This document shows positions 30,419 through 38,851 of a stretch of 54,309 nt of DNA, one piece after another. Numbering within the stretch: position 1 is the first letter of the stretch; the number at the start of each line of letters is the position of its first letter. Under the pieces are notes generated by a model, which saw nothing but the letters and a program-made list of their open reading frames with translations, had not been told where the DNA came from and searched no databases. The translations under genes were made by a program, and so were the position numbers. Origin of the DNA: Hellea sp. (GTDB lineage Bacteria; Pseudomonadota; Alphaproteobacteria; Caulobacterales; Maricaulaceae); assembly GCA_020629135.1 (NCBI GenBank), contig JAHDDX010000010.1:1-54309 (forward strand). The letters are read 5' to 3'.

Positions 30419-30445
30419 ACGGCGCAAGATTTTTCGTAGTATTTT

Positions 30446-30480
30446 ACGCAGGGAATTGATTTCCCTGCGTTTTTCTTTTT
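30446..30480 (+). terminator. Rho-independent terminator of katG
   Basis: A perfect 10-bp stem (30446-30455 with 30461-30470), a 5-base loop, then TTTTCTTTTT. It lies 28 bases after the katG stop. Confidence 0.9.
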
Positions 30481-30579
30481 CTGTGCACAGACTGACAGGG
30501 TAAACATCCCCTTTATAACGCATTAAAAACACATTTACCTAATTTTGCTACACAACCATTTGTTGTCTGTGGGGGACTT

Positions 30580-31980
30580 ATGATTTTTGTGCGAAATTTT
30601 CTAAAGGATGATTCCGGCCAGTTTGCTGTTATAACAGCATTGATGGCTGTGCCATTGCTCGTTTGCGTTGCCATTGCGATCGAGTCGACTTCGAAAATTC
30701 GTAAAAACCGAAGTTTACAATCCGCGTTAGACAGCGCTGCTTTGGCAGCCGTTATTCCTGGCAATCTGACTATTGCCGAACGCGAGGCATTTGCTGAGCA
30801 GGTTTTTTTTGAAAACTTTAAAACGGAGAACGGCGTCAAAGTCGAAACGACGGCCACAAACTCCCGTGTCGACATTTCGGCTGAGCTTGTTCAAGAAAAC
30901 CTATTTATCGACCTGATGGATAGATCCAATTCTATAGTGGGGGCCAAAGCGACGGCCGTTCGGACTGTTGAAGACGTGATCTGTGTAATGACACTGGATG
31001 AAAACGAAACAGATTCTTTGCGCTTTGAGAAAGATGCTAAATTTAGTGCACCGAATTGTTCCATTCAAGTCAATTCAAATGCCCGACACGCTATGTCGTC
31101 AAATGGTAATTTCATCCCAGAAGCCAACTCTATTTGTATCGTTGGCGGGGCGCGAGGCAGAATCCCAAATGACGTAAAAACAGATTGCGCACCGGTCGCC
31201 GATCCTTATGCGGGTAAGTTTCAAACTTCCAACATGCCCTGTGATTTTGGACCGGTTTCATATTTTGATTTCTCATCTTATCAGGAAGTTATGACTGTCG
31301 GAGAACAAGTTGCGGTCCGCAAACCTGGCGTCTATTGCGACGGTCTTCATATCTACGATTCTACGGTCAAGTTCGAACCCGGCACTTATATAATTAAGGA
31401 CGGCCCCCTCACCGTGGGTCATAATTCAAAAATTTATGGCGATGGGGTCACGTTTGTATTTACTGGAAATGACAGTGTGCTTTACACATATGAAAACGTG
31501 GAAATGGACCTGAAAGCCCCAAAAACGGGTAATTATGCGGGTCTGATTTTCTTCCAGGATAGAAACTCAAGTGCCGGAGAAACTTCGATCATTAAAGGCG
31601 GGGTCAACATGAAACTTGTTGGCACCATGTATTTCCCCACTCAAAACCTCTTCATTGGAGGCTATGGGACCATGGGCGCCTCTTCTCCGGCCATGGCGTT
31701 CATAGCCAATAACATTACGTTTACCTCCGATATCGACAAAGTAATTTCAGATAACGAAGCCTATATTCTGGACATGAAAAATATGCTGGAATTTGTTGTC
31801 GGACTCGCCGGCTCTTATGGTCTAACAGACTATCAAGTCAGCGCGGCGTCAGCAAGAATGTCCACGACGACTGAGTTTATGACGTCGATTCGCACCAGTG
31901 GCACCAGTCACCAATCAGCCGGACTTCCGCCTATACTCCCACGGGCGGACGCTGGTGCCCGTCTGATTATGTCGGAATAA
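30580..31980 (+). CDS. TadG-like protein with pilin-like N-terminus
   Basis: A protein of 466 residues. The N-terminus FLKDDSGQFAVITALMAVPLLVCVAIAIE, followed by a polar helix RSLQSALDSAALAAV, matches TadE/TadG proteins of Flp pilus systems, which are inserted by the Sec pathway and may be processed like pilins. The remainder is a beta-rich exported domain with a few cysteines (C156, C171 area) and no clear von Willebrand domain. GGGGGA precedes the ATG. No other tad genes are in the window, so the gene is an orphan here. The gap before it holds the katG terminator and probably its own promoter. Confidence 0.75.
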   Translation: MIFVRNFLKDDSGQFAVITALMAVPLLVCVAIAIESTSKIRKNRSLQSALDSAALAAVIPGNLTIAEREAFAEQVFFENFKTENGVKVETTATNSRVDISAELVQENLFIDLMDRSNSIVGAKATAVRTVEDVICVMTLDENETDSLRFEKDAKFSAPNCSIQVNSNARHAMSSNGNFIPEANSICIVGGARGRIPNDVKTDCAPVADPYAGKFQTSNMPCDFGPVSYFDFSSYQEVMTVGEQVAVRKPGVYCDGLHIYDSTVKFEPGTYIIKDGPLTVGHNSKIYGDGVTFVFTGNDSVLYTYENVEMDLKAPKTGNYAGLIFFQDRNSSAGETSIIKGGVNMKLVGTMYFPTQNLFIGGYGTMGASSPAMAFIANNITFTSDIDKVISDNEAYILDMKNMLEFVVGLAGSYGLTDYQVSAASARMSTTTEFMTSIRTSGTSHQSAGLPPILPRADAGARLIMSE

Positions 31981-31981
31981 A

Positions 31982-32331
31982 TGCCAGAGGGTCTATAAGC
32001 CGGGTTCTGTACGCCGAAGCGTGGTGATCATTCATCTTGGCCCGGCATTGCTGCCGCGCTCACGCGACCGACCCGGACAGCGACGTTAAGACCCGTCATA
32101 AGCCATCCCTATTTGGTCTTGCTCCGGATGGGGTTTACCCTGCCATTTTGGTTACCCAAAACGCGGTGCGCTCTTACCGCACCCTTTCACCTTTTCCCCG
32201 TAAACGGGGTAGTTTGCTTTCTGTGGCACTTTCCCTCGGCTCACGCCGGCCGGACGTTATCCGGCATCCTGTCTTAATGGAGCCCGGACTTTCCTCGAAG
32301 AAACTTCGCGATCACCCGACCCTCTGACAGC
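31982..32331 (-). ncRNA. rnpB: RNase P RNA, bacterial class A
   Basis: Catalytic RNA that trims the 5' ends of pre-tRNAs. The ends pair in a 9-bp P1 helix (31985-31993 with 32318-32326). Read on the minus strand, the 5' part has GAGGAAAGTCCGGGCT (P4 and conserved region I) and the 3' part has ACAGAACCCGGCTTATAG (conserved region V). The exact ends are estimated to within a few bases. The 3' end touches the tadG-like stop codon on the other strand. Confidence 0.95.
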
Positions 32332-32370
32332 TCCATCTAAATCTGAATGACCTGTTTTCGCAAGTATTTC

Positions 32371-32390
32371 TGTTCAATTTGTTTTGAACA
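32371..32390. promoter_or_regulatory. Inverted repeat between rnpB and the PhyH gene, candidate operator
   Basis: TGTTCAA-N6-TTGAACA is a perfect 7-bp inverted repeat in the divergent region, 28 bases before the PhyH ATG and about 40 bases upstream of the rnpB 5' end. It could bind a dimeric regulator of the dioxygenase gene. It is not the GTTC-N7-GTTC direct repeat of LexA. Confidence 0.4.
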
Positions 32391-32418
32391 TATTACTGTC
32401 AGCAAAATGGACGGAACC

Positions 32419-33273
32419 ATGCAAACGCAAACAGATATCTCTCCCTGGCTTAAGAACCGGTCTTTCGAAGAAGCCAAAGCCGATTTTGACCGCGACGGAT
32501 ATTTGATATTCGAAAAAGTCATGCCAAAAAATGACGTCGAAAAAACCCGAAACGCCCTCACACCGCATTTTGAAAAAACCGGGCGAAATTATTTCGAAGG
32601 GTTCAAGTCTAACCGTGTGTACTCGCTCCTGAACAAAGCGCCGGACGTGTTCGCCCCAATGGTCGCCCATCCCCTCGCCTTGGCATTTGTCGAAGCTGAA
32701 CTAGGTCGATCATGCCTCTTATCTTCACTTCTCGCAATTAACCTGCATCCGGGTGAAACGGTCCAGGACTGGCACCATGATGATCAACATGCAGATCTTC
32801 CGGTCCCACGACCACCTTTCGGCGTCTCGACTTTTTGGGCAATCGATGACATGACCGATCAAAACGGGGCCACGGAAATCCTGCCCGGTAGTCATCTCTG
32901 GATCGATGACCAGGGCCTGGGACAACCGCCCATTCACGACACAACTCGCGGAAAAGACCAATCCAATAATTTCGATCCGCAACCACGTGATGATGCGATG
33001 AAAGTTATCATGCCGGCTGGATCGCTGATGATTATCAAAGGCACGCTCTGGCATAGGGGTGGCGCAAACAGATCTGACAAATCCCGTTTGATTGTGACGC
33101 CGCAATATTGCCCGGGATGGGTCAGACAACTTGAGAATATCCTACTGGCAACCCCAAAAGACGTGGCGCGAAACCTGCCCAAACGTGTGCGCGAGTTAAT
33201 CGGATATAATATTCACGGTGCCTTTATGGGCTATGTAGACGGCGCTCATCCTGAAAAAACACTGATAGATTAA
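32419..33273 (+). CDS. Phytanoyl-CoA dioxygenase (PhyH) family oxygenase
   Basis: Fe(II)/2-oxoglutarate-dependent oxygenase of 284 residues. The metal triad can be read as H119xD121 in WHHDDQH and H212 in LWHRGG, with an arginine (SRLIVTPQY) to hold 2-oxoglutarate. NGATEILPGSH is another PhyH hallmark. The ATG at 32419 with GGA five bases upstream is preferred to earlier in-frame ATGs at 32347 and 32407. It leads a plus-strand run with DUF1304 and a BASS transporter. The substrate is unknown; PhyH proteins act on lipids, quorum molecules and small metabolites. Confidence 0.88.
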   Translation: MQTQTDISPWLKNRSFEEAKADFDRDGYLIFEKVMPKNDVEKTRNALTPHFEKTGRNYFEGFKSNRVYSLLNKAPDVFAPMVAHPLALAFVEAELGRSCLLSSLLAINLHPGETVQDWHHDDQHADLPVPRPPFGVSTFWAIDDMTDQNGATEILPGSHLWIDDQGLGQPPIHDTTRGKDQSNNFDPQPRDDAMKVIMPAGSLMIIKGTLWHRGGANRSDKSRLIVTPQYCPGWVRQLENILLATPKDVARNLPKRVRELIGYNIHGAFMGYVDGAHPEKTLID

Positions 33274-33296
33274 TCCTTAAAAGAGGCATTTACAGC

Positions 33297-33656
33297 ATGA
33301 AAGCATTGGCAACCTTTTTCACCTTAATCGTCGCCGTCATACATGTCGGCATACTTGTCCTGGAGATGTTTTTTTGGGATCATCCGGTCGGGCGCAAGGT
33401 ATTTAATATGACCGAACAAGTCTCCGCAGATTCGGCGGTTCTTGCGGCCAATCAAGGGCTGTATAACGGCTTTCTCGCCGCAGGATTGCTTTGGGGCGTT
33501 TTCGCCAAGAAACGGGACGTCGTAATCTTTTTTCTTATTTGTGTTATAGTAGCAGGGATATTCGGCGCCGTTACAGCCAAGCCGTCGATCATTATCACCC
33601 AAGGGTCACCGGCCATTATCGCTTTATTCCTGACCTGGCTCAGCGCAAAAAAGTAA
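33297..33656 (+). CDS. DUF1304 small membrane protein
   Basis: A protein of 119 residues with four hydrophobic helices. The first carries FFTLIVAVIHVGILVLEMFFWDHPVGRKVF and the middle has NQGLYNGFLAAGLLWG, both hallmarks of DUF1304. Function is unknown. It lies 23 bases after the PhyH gene and 6 bases before the BASS transporter, so it is in the same operon. AAAAGAGG lies upstream of its ATG. Confidence 0.88.
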   Translation: MKALATFFTLIVAVIHVGILVLEMFFWDHPVGRKVFNMTEQVSADSAVLAANQGLYNGFLAAGLLWGVFAKKRDVVIFFLICVIVAGIFGAVTAKPSIIITQGSPAIIALFLTWLSAKK

Positions 33657-33662
33657 GCCCTC

Positions 33663-34580
33663 TTGGACACTGAAGTTTTAGACAATTTCCGCATGGAGTT
33701 AGGCGGGCCATCCGAAGGCCTATTGGCTTTGTCATTAGCCCTAATGATCTTCGCCGTCGCTCTGGGCCTTAAACTGGAACATTTTCGTTTCTTTAAAGAG
33801 GAACCCCAGATTTATTTAGGGGGTGTATTGGCTCAAATCATTGGGTTGCCGTTGCTCACCTTAGGCTTATGCCTTATTTTAAATCCTCACCCCAGCGTCG
33901 CATTAGGCATGATTATCGTGGCCTGTTGCCCAGGCGGCAATGTCTCTAATCTTATTGCCTTATTTGCCCGCGCAAATACGGCCCTGTCGGTATCATTGAC
34001 CGCGACGTCCAGCCTTTTTGCGGCCCTGATGACCCCTTTTTCGATATTGTTTTGGAGCGGCCTTTACGAACCGACCCGCAATTTGTTGACTGAAATCAAT
34101 TTAGATGTCGTGAGTTTTCTCATTCAAACTATGATAATTCTGGGCATGCCACTTTTACTGGGAATGCTGGCTGCGCGATTTTTCCCTAAATTTGCCGAGA
34201 AGTTTCAAAGCCCGCTGGCAGCACTGGGTGGATTGGCCTTAATCTGGATTATTGTTTCGACCTTCGTCATTTACTGGGACAATTTTGTTTTATTGGGCGC
34301 CGCTTTGTTAGGCCTGGTTATTGTTCACAACGCATTAGCATTTTTACTAGGATATCTTACAGGATGGATCGCGAGGGCGGACAGACCAGCCAGTCGCGCC
34401 CTCACGATCGAAGTCGGCATTCAAAATTCCGGGCTGGCATTGGTTATTTTGATAACTCAGCTCGATGGCCTAGGCGGAGCCGGAGCCATTGCCGGATTAT
34501 GGGGAACATGGCATATAATCGGCGGCTTGAGCCTGGTCGCTCTATACAGACTTGCAGATAAAAGGCGGACAAATGTTTGA
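33663..34580 (+). CDS. Bile acid:sodium symporter family (BASS) transporter
   Basis: An inner-membrane carrier of up to 305 residues with about nine or ten helices. The BASS pattern is seen in GMIIVACCPGGNVSNLIALFARANTALSVSLTATSS and near the end IEVGIQNSGLALVIL. These sodium-coupled carriers move organic anions such as bile acids, pyruvate and pantoate. The frame opens at a TTG (33663); an ATG at 33693 is the other possible start, and neither has a good Shine-Dalgarno. The 3' end overlaps the next gene by 8 bases. Confidence 0.88.
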   Translation: MDTEVLDNFRMELGGPSEGLLALSLALMIFAVALGLKLEHFRFFKEEPQIYLGGVLAQIIGLPLLTLGLCLILNPHPSVALGMIIVACCPGGNVSNLIALFARANTALSVSLTATSSLFAALMTPFSILFWSGLYEPTRNLLTEINLDVVSFLIQTMIILGMPLLLGMLAARFFPKFAEKFQSPLAALGGLALIWIIVSTFVIYWDNFVLLGAALLGLVIVHNALAFLLGYLTGWIARADRPASRALTIEVGIQNSGLALVILITQLDGLGGAGAIAGLWGTWHIIGGLSLVALYRLADKRRTNV

Positions 34581-36333
34581 TCTCAAAATTATCGACGGAA
34601 CCGTTTACGACGGAAATAGCGGCGCGCCGTTTCAGGCCAATATCGGCATCAAAGACGGCAAAATTGTTGAGGTAGGCGAATGTTCAGGCGATGCGGACGA
34701 AATTCTATCGGCCAAAGATTGCATCGTGACCCCAGGCTTTGTTGATTTGCACACCCATTATGACGGGCAGATCAGTTGGGACGAAGAATTGAAACCCTCG
34801 GTCAATCATGGGGTCACCACGGCCGTTATGGGAAATTGCGGCGTTGGATTTGCACCTTGTCGCGCGGCGGATCGTGACAAGCTGGTGCGCTTGATGGAAG
34901 GCGTCGAAGACTTGCCGGGAACGGTCTTGCACGAAGGCATAAGCTGGGATTGGGAAAGCTTTCCTGAATATCTGGATGCTATTGATTCCAAGCCTCATAC
35001 GATTGATTTTGCCGCGCTCATTCCACACGACCCAGTCAGGGTTTATGCCATGGGGGACCGGGCCGTATTTGATGAACCCGCCAATGAGGCTGATATTGCG
35101 CGAATGCAGAACATTGTCCGTGAGGCCATGGAGGCTGGCGCAATCGGTTTTTCGACGGGACGGTCAGATGTCCACAAAACCAGTGACGGAGAATGGACCC
35201 CGGCATCTGAAGCCAGTGAAGCTGAGTTGGTTGGTATCGCATCCGTTTTGGGCGAACTTGACAAGGGCGTGCTTCAGGCCGTCAACGATTTTGACATGGT
35301 CCGCCCAGAAGACAATTTCGATGCTGAGTTTGCGCTGATGGAGTCTTTTTTTCGCGCCGGCAATCGGCCGTCTTCCATGTCCCTCATGCAACGTGATTTC
35401 GCGCCCGATGACTGGATAAAAACAATCGAGCGGTCTGAAAAACTCAATGCGGATGGTCTGGATATCGGCTTTCAGGTCGCCCCGCGCGCTATCGGCGTAT
35501 TTAATGGCTTAGGGTCGACCTTTCACCCTCTTATGGCCTTTCCGAGCTTTTTGAAGATTCGAGACAGGTCATTGGATGAAATTGTTCGCATCATGCGCGA
35601 TCCTGATTATAAAAGACAAATGCTGTCCGAGACTCCTGTGCAATTGTCTGGGCCCGGCTCTTCTATTCCGCCGCTGACCGATATGTTGATCGCTCAATAT
35701 GAGACCATTTCAGAAAAGATCTTTGTCTTAATCAAAGACGGCAAGGTGGATTACGAGCAGTCTCAACAGGATTCGGTTGCCCAAATGGCCAGGGATCGCG
35801 GCGAAACGGTATGGGAAACGACCTACGATCTTCTGCTCGAAGATGAAGGACGCGCCCTGCTCTATTTCCCGGTCTATAATTATACCGAAATGAACTATGA
35901 CAATGTTCTGAAAATGATGCAGCATCCCAAAGCCTTACCCGGGCTTTCCGATGGCGGTGCCCATGTCGGTTTTATCTGCGACGCCAGCTTTCCCACCTAC
36001 CTGTTGACCCATTGGACACGGGACCGCATGCGTGCCGGGAAACCCGGTATTTCATTGGAACAGGCAATTTATATGCTAACCGCTAAAGGCGCAGATTATC
36101 TAGGAGTCAAAGATCGCGGCCGTATCGCACCGGGCTTGAAGGCTGATATCAATGTGATTGATTATGATAATTTATCACTCGGCGTGCCGGAAATGATACG
36201 AGATCTGCCCGCGGGCGGCCAAAGACTAATCCAACCCGTCTACGGCTATAAGGCGACTTTTGTGTCTGGAGAACAAGTCATCGCCAATGATCAGGTTACG
36301 GATGCCCGACCCGGGCGATTGGTGCGCAGCTAA
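34573..36333 (+). CDS. N-acyl-D-amino-acid deacylase family amidohydrolase
   Basis: Amidohydrolase-superfamily enzyme of 586 residues, cytosolic, no signal peptide. Metal-binding features of D-aminoacylase are present: GFVDLHTHYDGQ, the bridging cysteine in MGNCGVGFAPCR, and the catalytic aspartate in LSDGGAHVG. The C-terminal strand RIAPGLKADINVIDYDNL is the usual closing sheet. The ATG at 34573 has AGGCGG upstream; one 21 bases earlier does not. It overlaps the transporter gene by 8 bases, so the transported anion may be its substrate, which is inference. Confidence 0.88.
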   Translation: MFDLKIIDGTVYDGNSGAPFQANIGIKDGKIVEVGECSGDADEILSAKDCIVTPGFVDLHTHYDGQISWDEELKPSVNHGVTTAVMGNCGVGFAPCRAADRDKLVRLMEGVEDLPGTVLHEGISWDWESFPEYLDAIDSKPHTIDFAALIPHDPVRVYAMGDRAVFDEPANEADIARMQNIVREAMEAGAIGFSTGRSDVHKTSDGEWTPASEASEAELVGIASVLGELDKGVLQAVNDFDMVRPEDNFDAEFALMESFFRAGNRPSSMSLMQRDFAPDDWIKTIERSEKLNADGLDIGFQVAPRAIGVFNGLGSTFHPLMAFPSFLKIRDRSLDEIVRIMRDPDYKRQMLSETPVQLSGPGSSIPPLTDMLIAQYETISEKIFVLIKDGKVDYEQSQQDSVAQMARDRGETVWETTYDLLLEDEGRALLYFPVYNYTEMNYDNVLKMMQHPKALPGLSDGGAHVGFICDASFPTYLLTHWTRDRMRAGKPGISLEQAIYMLTAKGADYLGVKDRGRIAPGLKADINVIDYDNLSLGVPEMIRDLPAGGQRLIQPVYGYKATFVSGEQVIANDQVTDARPGRLVRS

Positions 36334-36334
36334 A

Positions 36335-37063
36335 ATGTCTGGCCCATCAATTGATTTAGAAGAACGTAATCCAATCGGTGGACTTGATCGATTTGTGACC
36401 AGTGCAGGCCTCGCCATAATTGCGGTTTTCCCTAGTTTAGCCATGGCATTTTTCACACCTTGGAAATTAGTAAAAATGCTGGAGCCTGATGATCCGGATG
36501 GTAGAGAGGGGTTACTTTTAAGCCCAGGAACTTATTTCGCTCTGTCTTTAACAGTAACCCTCATTCTCGCTGCCAGCCTGGCAAATCAGGACATTTTAGA
36601 ATTCAACAACTCCGTGATCGGGCCTAACTTGGCCGTAAAAGTTGCGGAGGCCGCTAATGACGGCAATATCTGGAAAATCATTTCGATTATCGCCCCGATT
36701 TATTTCCTTGCTATTGCAATTGGCTTTGCCGGATCTAGCCTGAAACGCTGGGCGGGCGACTGGTGGACCTTAAGAGTGAGTTTAAGAGCCGCATTTTATC
36801 AAATGGCGACCGTTGTCAGCTGGATAATTTTGTCCAGCGCCATAATTGAAAAAATTCGCACATCGACCGGCAATCACGAAATAGCCATGAGTTTATACAG
36901 CCTGAATTCCATTCCTATTTTTGGTCTGACAATTTGGTTTTATTTCTGGATATTTAAATCCAATAACGATTTATCGTCTATTAAATCAGGTATATTGGGC
37001 GCGACTATGCTGGGTTTTTTAGCCCTCATAATATTATGTACTGGTGTGATACTTAGAATGTGA
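36335..37063 (+). CDS. Membrane protein of unknown function
   Basis: A protein of 242 residues from the ATG at 36335, one base after the preceding stop. Five hydrophobic segments are visible: VTSAGLAIIAVFPSLAMAF, YFALSLTVTLILAASLA, IISIIAPIYFLAIAIGFA, AFYQMATVVSWIILSSAII and a C-terminal pair. A frame further upstream lies inside the deacylase gene and is not needed. No family was recognised. It precedes the reductive-dehalogenase-like gene by 48 bases, but is much longer than RdhB anchors. Confidence 0.65.
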   Translation: MSGPSIDLEERNPIGGLDRFVTSAGLAIIAVFPSLAMAFFTPWKLVKMLEPDDPDGREGLLLSPGTYFALSLTVTLILAASLANQDILEFNNSVIGPNLAVKVAEAANDGNIWKIISIIAPIYFLAIAIGFAGSSLKRWAGDWWTLRVSLRAAFYQMATVVSWIILSSAIIEKIRTSTGNHEIAMSLYSLNSIPIFGLTIWFYFWIFKSNNDLSSIKSGILGATMLGFLALIILCTGVILRM

Positions 37064-37111
37064 CAATAAAGCGGACATGAAGATTTAGAAAAATTACCTT
37101 ATTCCACCAAT

Positions 37112-38329
37112 ATGACCTGGCCCAAAAACAGCCCCGCCCTTTCCGCCAAAGCGATTGCGGACCTTAACGAAAAATTTTCCGATCTGGACGCTCAATTGGG
37201 ATTTGAAGTCACGGAAGAGTTCGAACCCTTTGAACAAAAAAACGATATGTTCACGCGGGCGTTCTGGGACAAGACAGTTAAAAATGAAGATAGCCAAGCA
37301 TTTTTTGACTCTTATCGCATGGAATTCGCACCAAGACGCGGCGCAGGTTTCAACCAAAAAGACTTTGCACTTCGCAATGCCGCTTGGGCCATTTCAGACA
37401 TTATTTCTGGCCGAAACGAGGATCGTGGACTTCGGGAGGGATTTCAATCCGCTATTCTCAATGACACACCAATCGCTGATGAAAAAGTTGCGGTCGAGGA
37501 CAATGGCGCTCAATCCAAAGAAATCAAATCACTGGCTAAATTATTTGGTGCAGACCTGGTTGGCATAGCGGAAATCGATCCACGCTGGCATTATTCGGCC
37601 CGCGTGGATACGCGCGAAATGAAATCCGTGCCGATTGAGTTACCAACAGATATTACCCATGTGATCGTCATGGGTCATGCAATGGATAAAGAATTGGTCG
37701 ATACTTACCCATCCGCTCTTGCAGGCGCATCAACCGGATTGGAATATTCCAACGAAGCCGCGATCGTTATTCAGCTCGCCAGCTATATCCGCAATATCGG
37801 ATATGAAGCGATCGCATCAATGAACGATACCGCCTTGGTTATTCCCTATGCCATAAAGGCAGGGCTTGGAGAGTATGGCCGCAATCAAATGGTTCTGACG
37901 CCGGAATTTGGGCCCAGGGTCAGGTTTTCAAAAATTTTTACAAGTCTCCCATTAATTGCCGACACTCCAAAACCGATGGGGCTGACCTCATATTGCAATA
38001 TTTGCACGGTATGTGCGGATGCGTGCCCTCCCAAGGCCCTGCCCTATGGATATCCGAGCGCAAAATCTACTTCCCCATCGACAATTAAAGGCGTTAAAAA
38101 ATGGTCGGCGGATTGCGAAAAATGTTTTGGCTATTGGGCCAAGTTAAAAACAGATTGCGCCATTTGTATGCGTGTCTGTCCATTTAACCGGACTGACTCT
38201 TTAATCGACCTAATCTGGTATAAATTGGCAACCAGTCGCTTCCGTAAGCTAGGATTAAAAATAGCGAGTTCTCGCCAAAAGGCAGCGCGACTAAAGGCGA
38301 AAGACTGGTGGCAGTCTATCCAAAATTAA
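37112..38329 (+). CDS. Reductive-dehalogenase-like corrinoid/iron-sulfur protein, cytosolic
   Basis: A protein of 405 residues. Two ferredoxin-type cluster motifs are seen: C295xxC298xxC301xxxC305P (SYCNICTVCADACPPKAL) and C338 with C349xxC352xxxC356P (DCAICMRVCPFNR). Ahead of them lie SLAKLFGADLVGIAEI and AGLGEYGRNQMVLTPEFGPRVRFSKIFTSLPL, the pattern of reductive dehalogenases (RdhA) and related corrinoid proteins. The W-x-D...C...W element of RdhA is present as KWSADCEKCFGYWA. There is no Tat signal and no fused reductase domain, so it differs from respiratory RdhA and from the self-sufficient NpRdhA type. An electron donor is not evident nearby. Epoxyqueuosine reductase is a remote alternative. 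Confidence 0.75.
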   Translation: MTWPKNSPALSAKAIADLNEKFSDLDAQLGFEVTEEFEPFEQKNDMFTRAFWDKTVKNEDSQAFFDSYRMEFAPRRGAGFNQKDFALRNAAWAISDIISGRNEDRGLREGFQSAILNDTPIADEKVAVEDNGAQSKEIKSLAKLFGADLVGIAEIDPRWHYSARVDTREMKSVPIELPTDITHVIVMGHAMDKELVDTYPSALAGASTGLEYSNEAAIVIQLASYIRNIGYEAIASMNDTALVIPYAIKAGLGEYGRNQMVLTPEFGPRVRFSKIFTSLPLIADTPKPMGLTSYCNICTVCADACPPKALPYGYPSAKSTSPSTIKGVKKWSADCEKCFGYWAKLKTDCAICMRVCPFNRTDSLIDLIWYKLATSRFRKLGLKIASSRQKAARLKAKDWWQSIQN

Positions 38330-38428
38330 AGCAATTTAATCCCTTTCACATCCCTGTGATGTATCTGTGCATTGAACTTTTTGAAATTTGACGTAAATAG
38401 GCGTCACAACCAATTTTCCGAGACCAAT

Positions 38429-38851
38429 ATGAAGCTGGGACATATTCTACTCGCCGCCTTGCTAACGCTGGGAATCGCGGCCCCCGTATTCTCTAAAGAG
38501 GATCCCAAACGGGTTGAAACCGTCGAACCTGGAGAGTTTGTCAAAAAACGCTACACTATCCATGGCAACTGGTCGGTACAGGGCGATACGATCTCCTTTG
38601 ACGAAAGCTTCAAAACTAAAGGTGGCCCGGACCTGAAAGTATTTCTATCCCCCAAAACTATCAGCAATGTAACCGGACATACGGCCCTTGACGGCGCACT
38701 TTATCTGGGTGTGCTCAAATCTAATAAGGGCCAGCAAAGTTATAAAATTCCGGCAGAGATTGACTTGTCCCAATATGAAAGCCTGTTGATCCAGTGTGAG
38801 GCTTTCTCTGTTCTCTGGGGTGGATTTGATCTACCAGATTCTGCGTCTTAG
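38429..38851 (+). CDS. Exported DM13 domain protein
   Basis: A protein of 140 residues with a signal peptide (about 1-22, ending APVFS). The remainder is a single DM13 domain: YTIHGNWSVQGDTISFDESFKTKGGPDLKVFLSP, then LKSNKGQQSYKIPAEIDLSQYESLLIQCEAFSVLWG. DM13 domains have been proposed to act in redox or adhesion; the conserved cysteine is present once. The ATG at 38429 is chosen over one 57 bases earlier because the signal peptide begins there. Its stop TAG shares one base with the GTG of the next gene. Confidence 0.8.
   Translation: MKLGHILLAALLTLGIAAPVFSKEDPKRVETVEPGEFVKKRYTIHGNWSVQGDTISFDESFKTKGGPDLKVFLSPKTISNVTGHTALDGALYLGVLKSNKGQQSYKIPAEIDLSQYESLLIQCEAFSVLWGGFDLPDSAS

Noticed and set aside
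38346-38359. TCACA-TCCC-TGTGA as a CRP/FNR-type site
   Set aside because: The half-sites are in the wrong order and spacing for CRP; it is a short chance hairpin.
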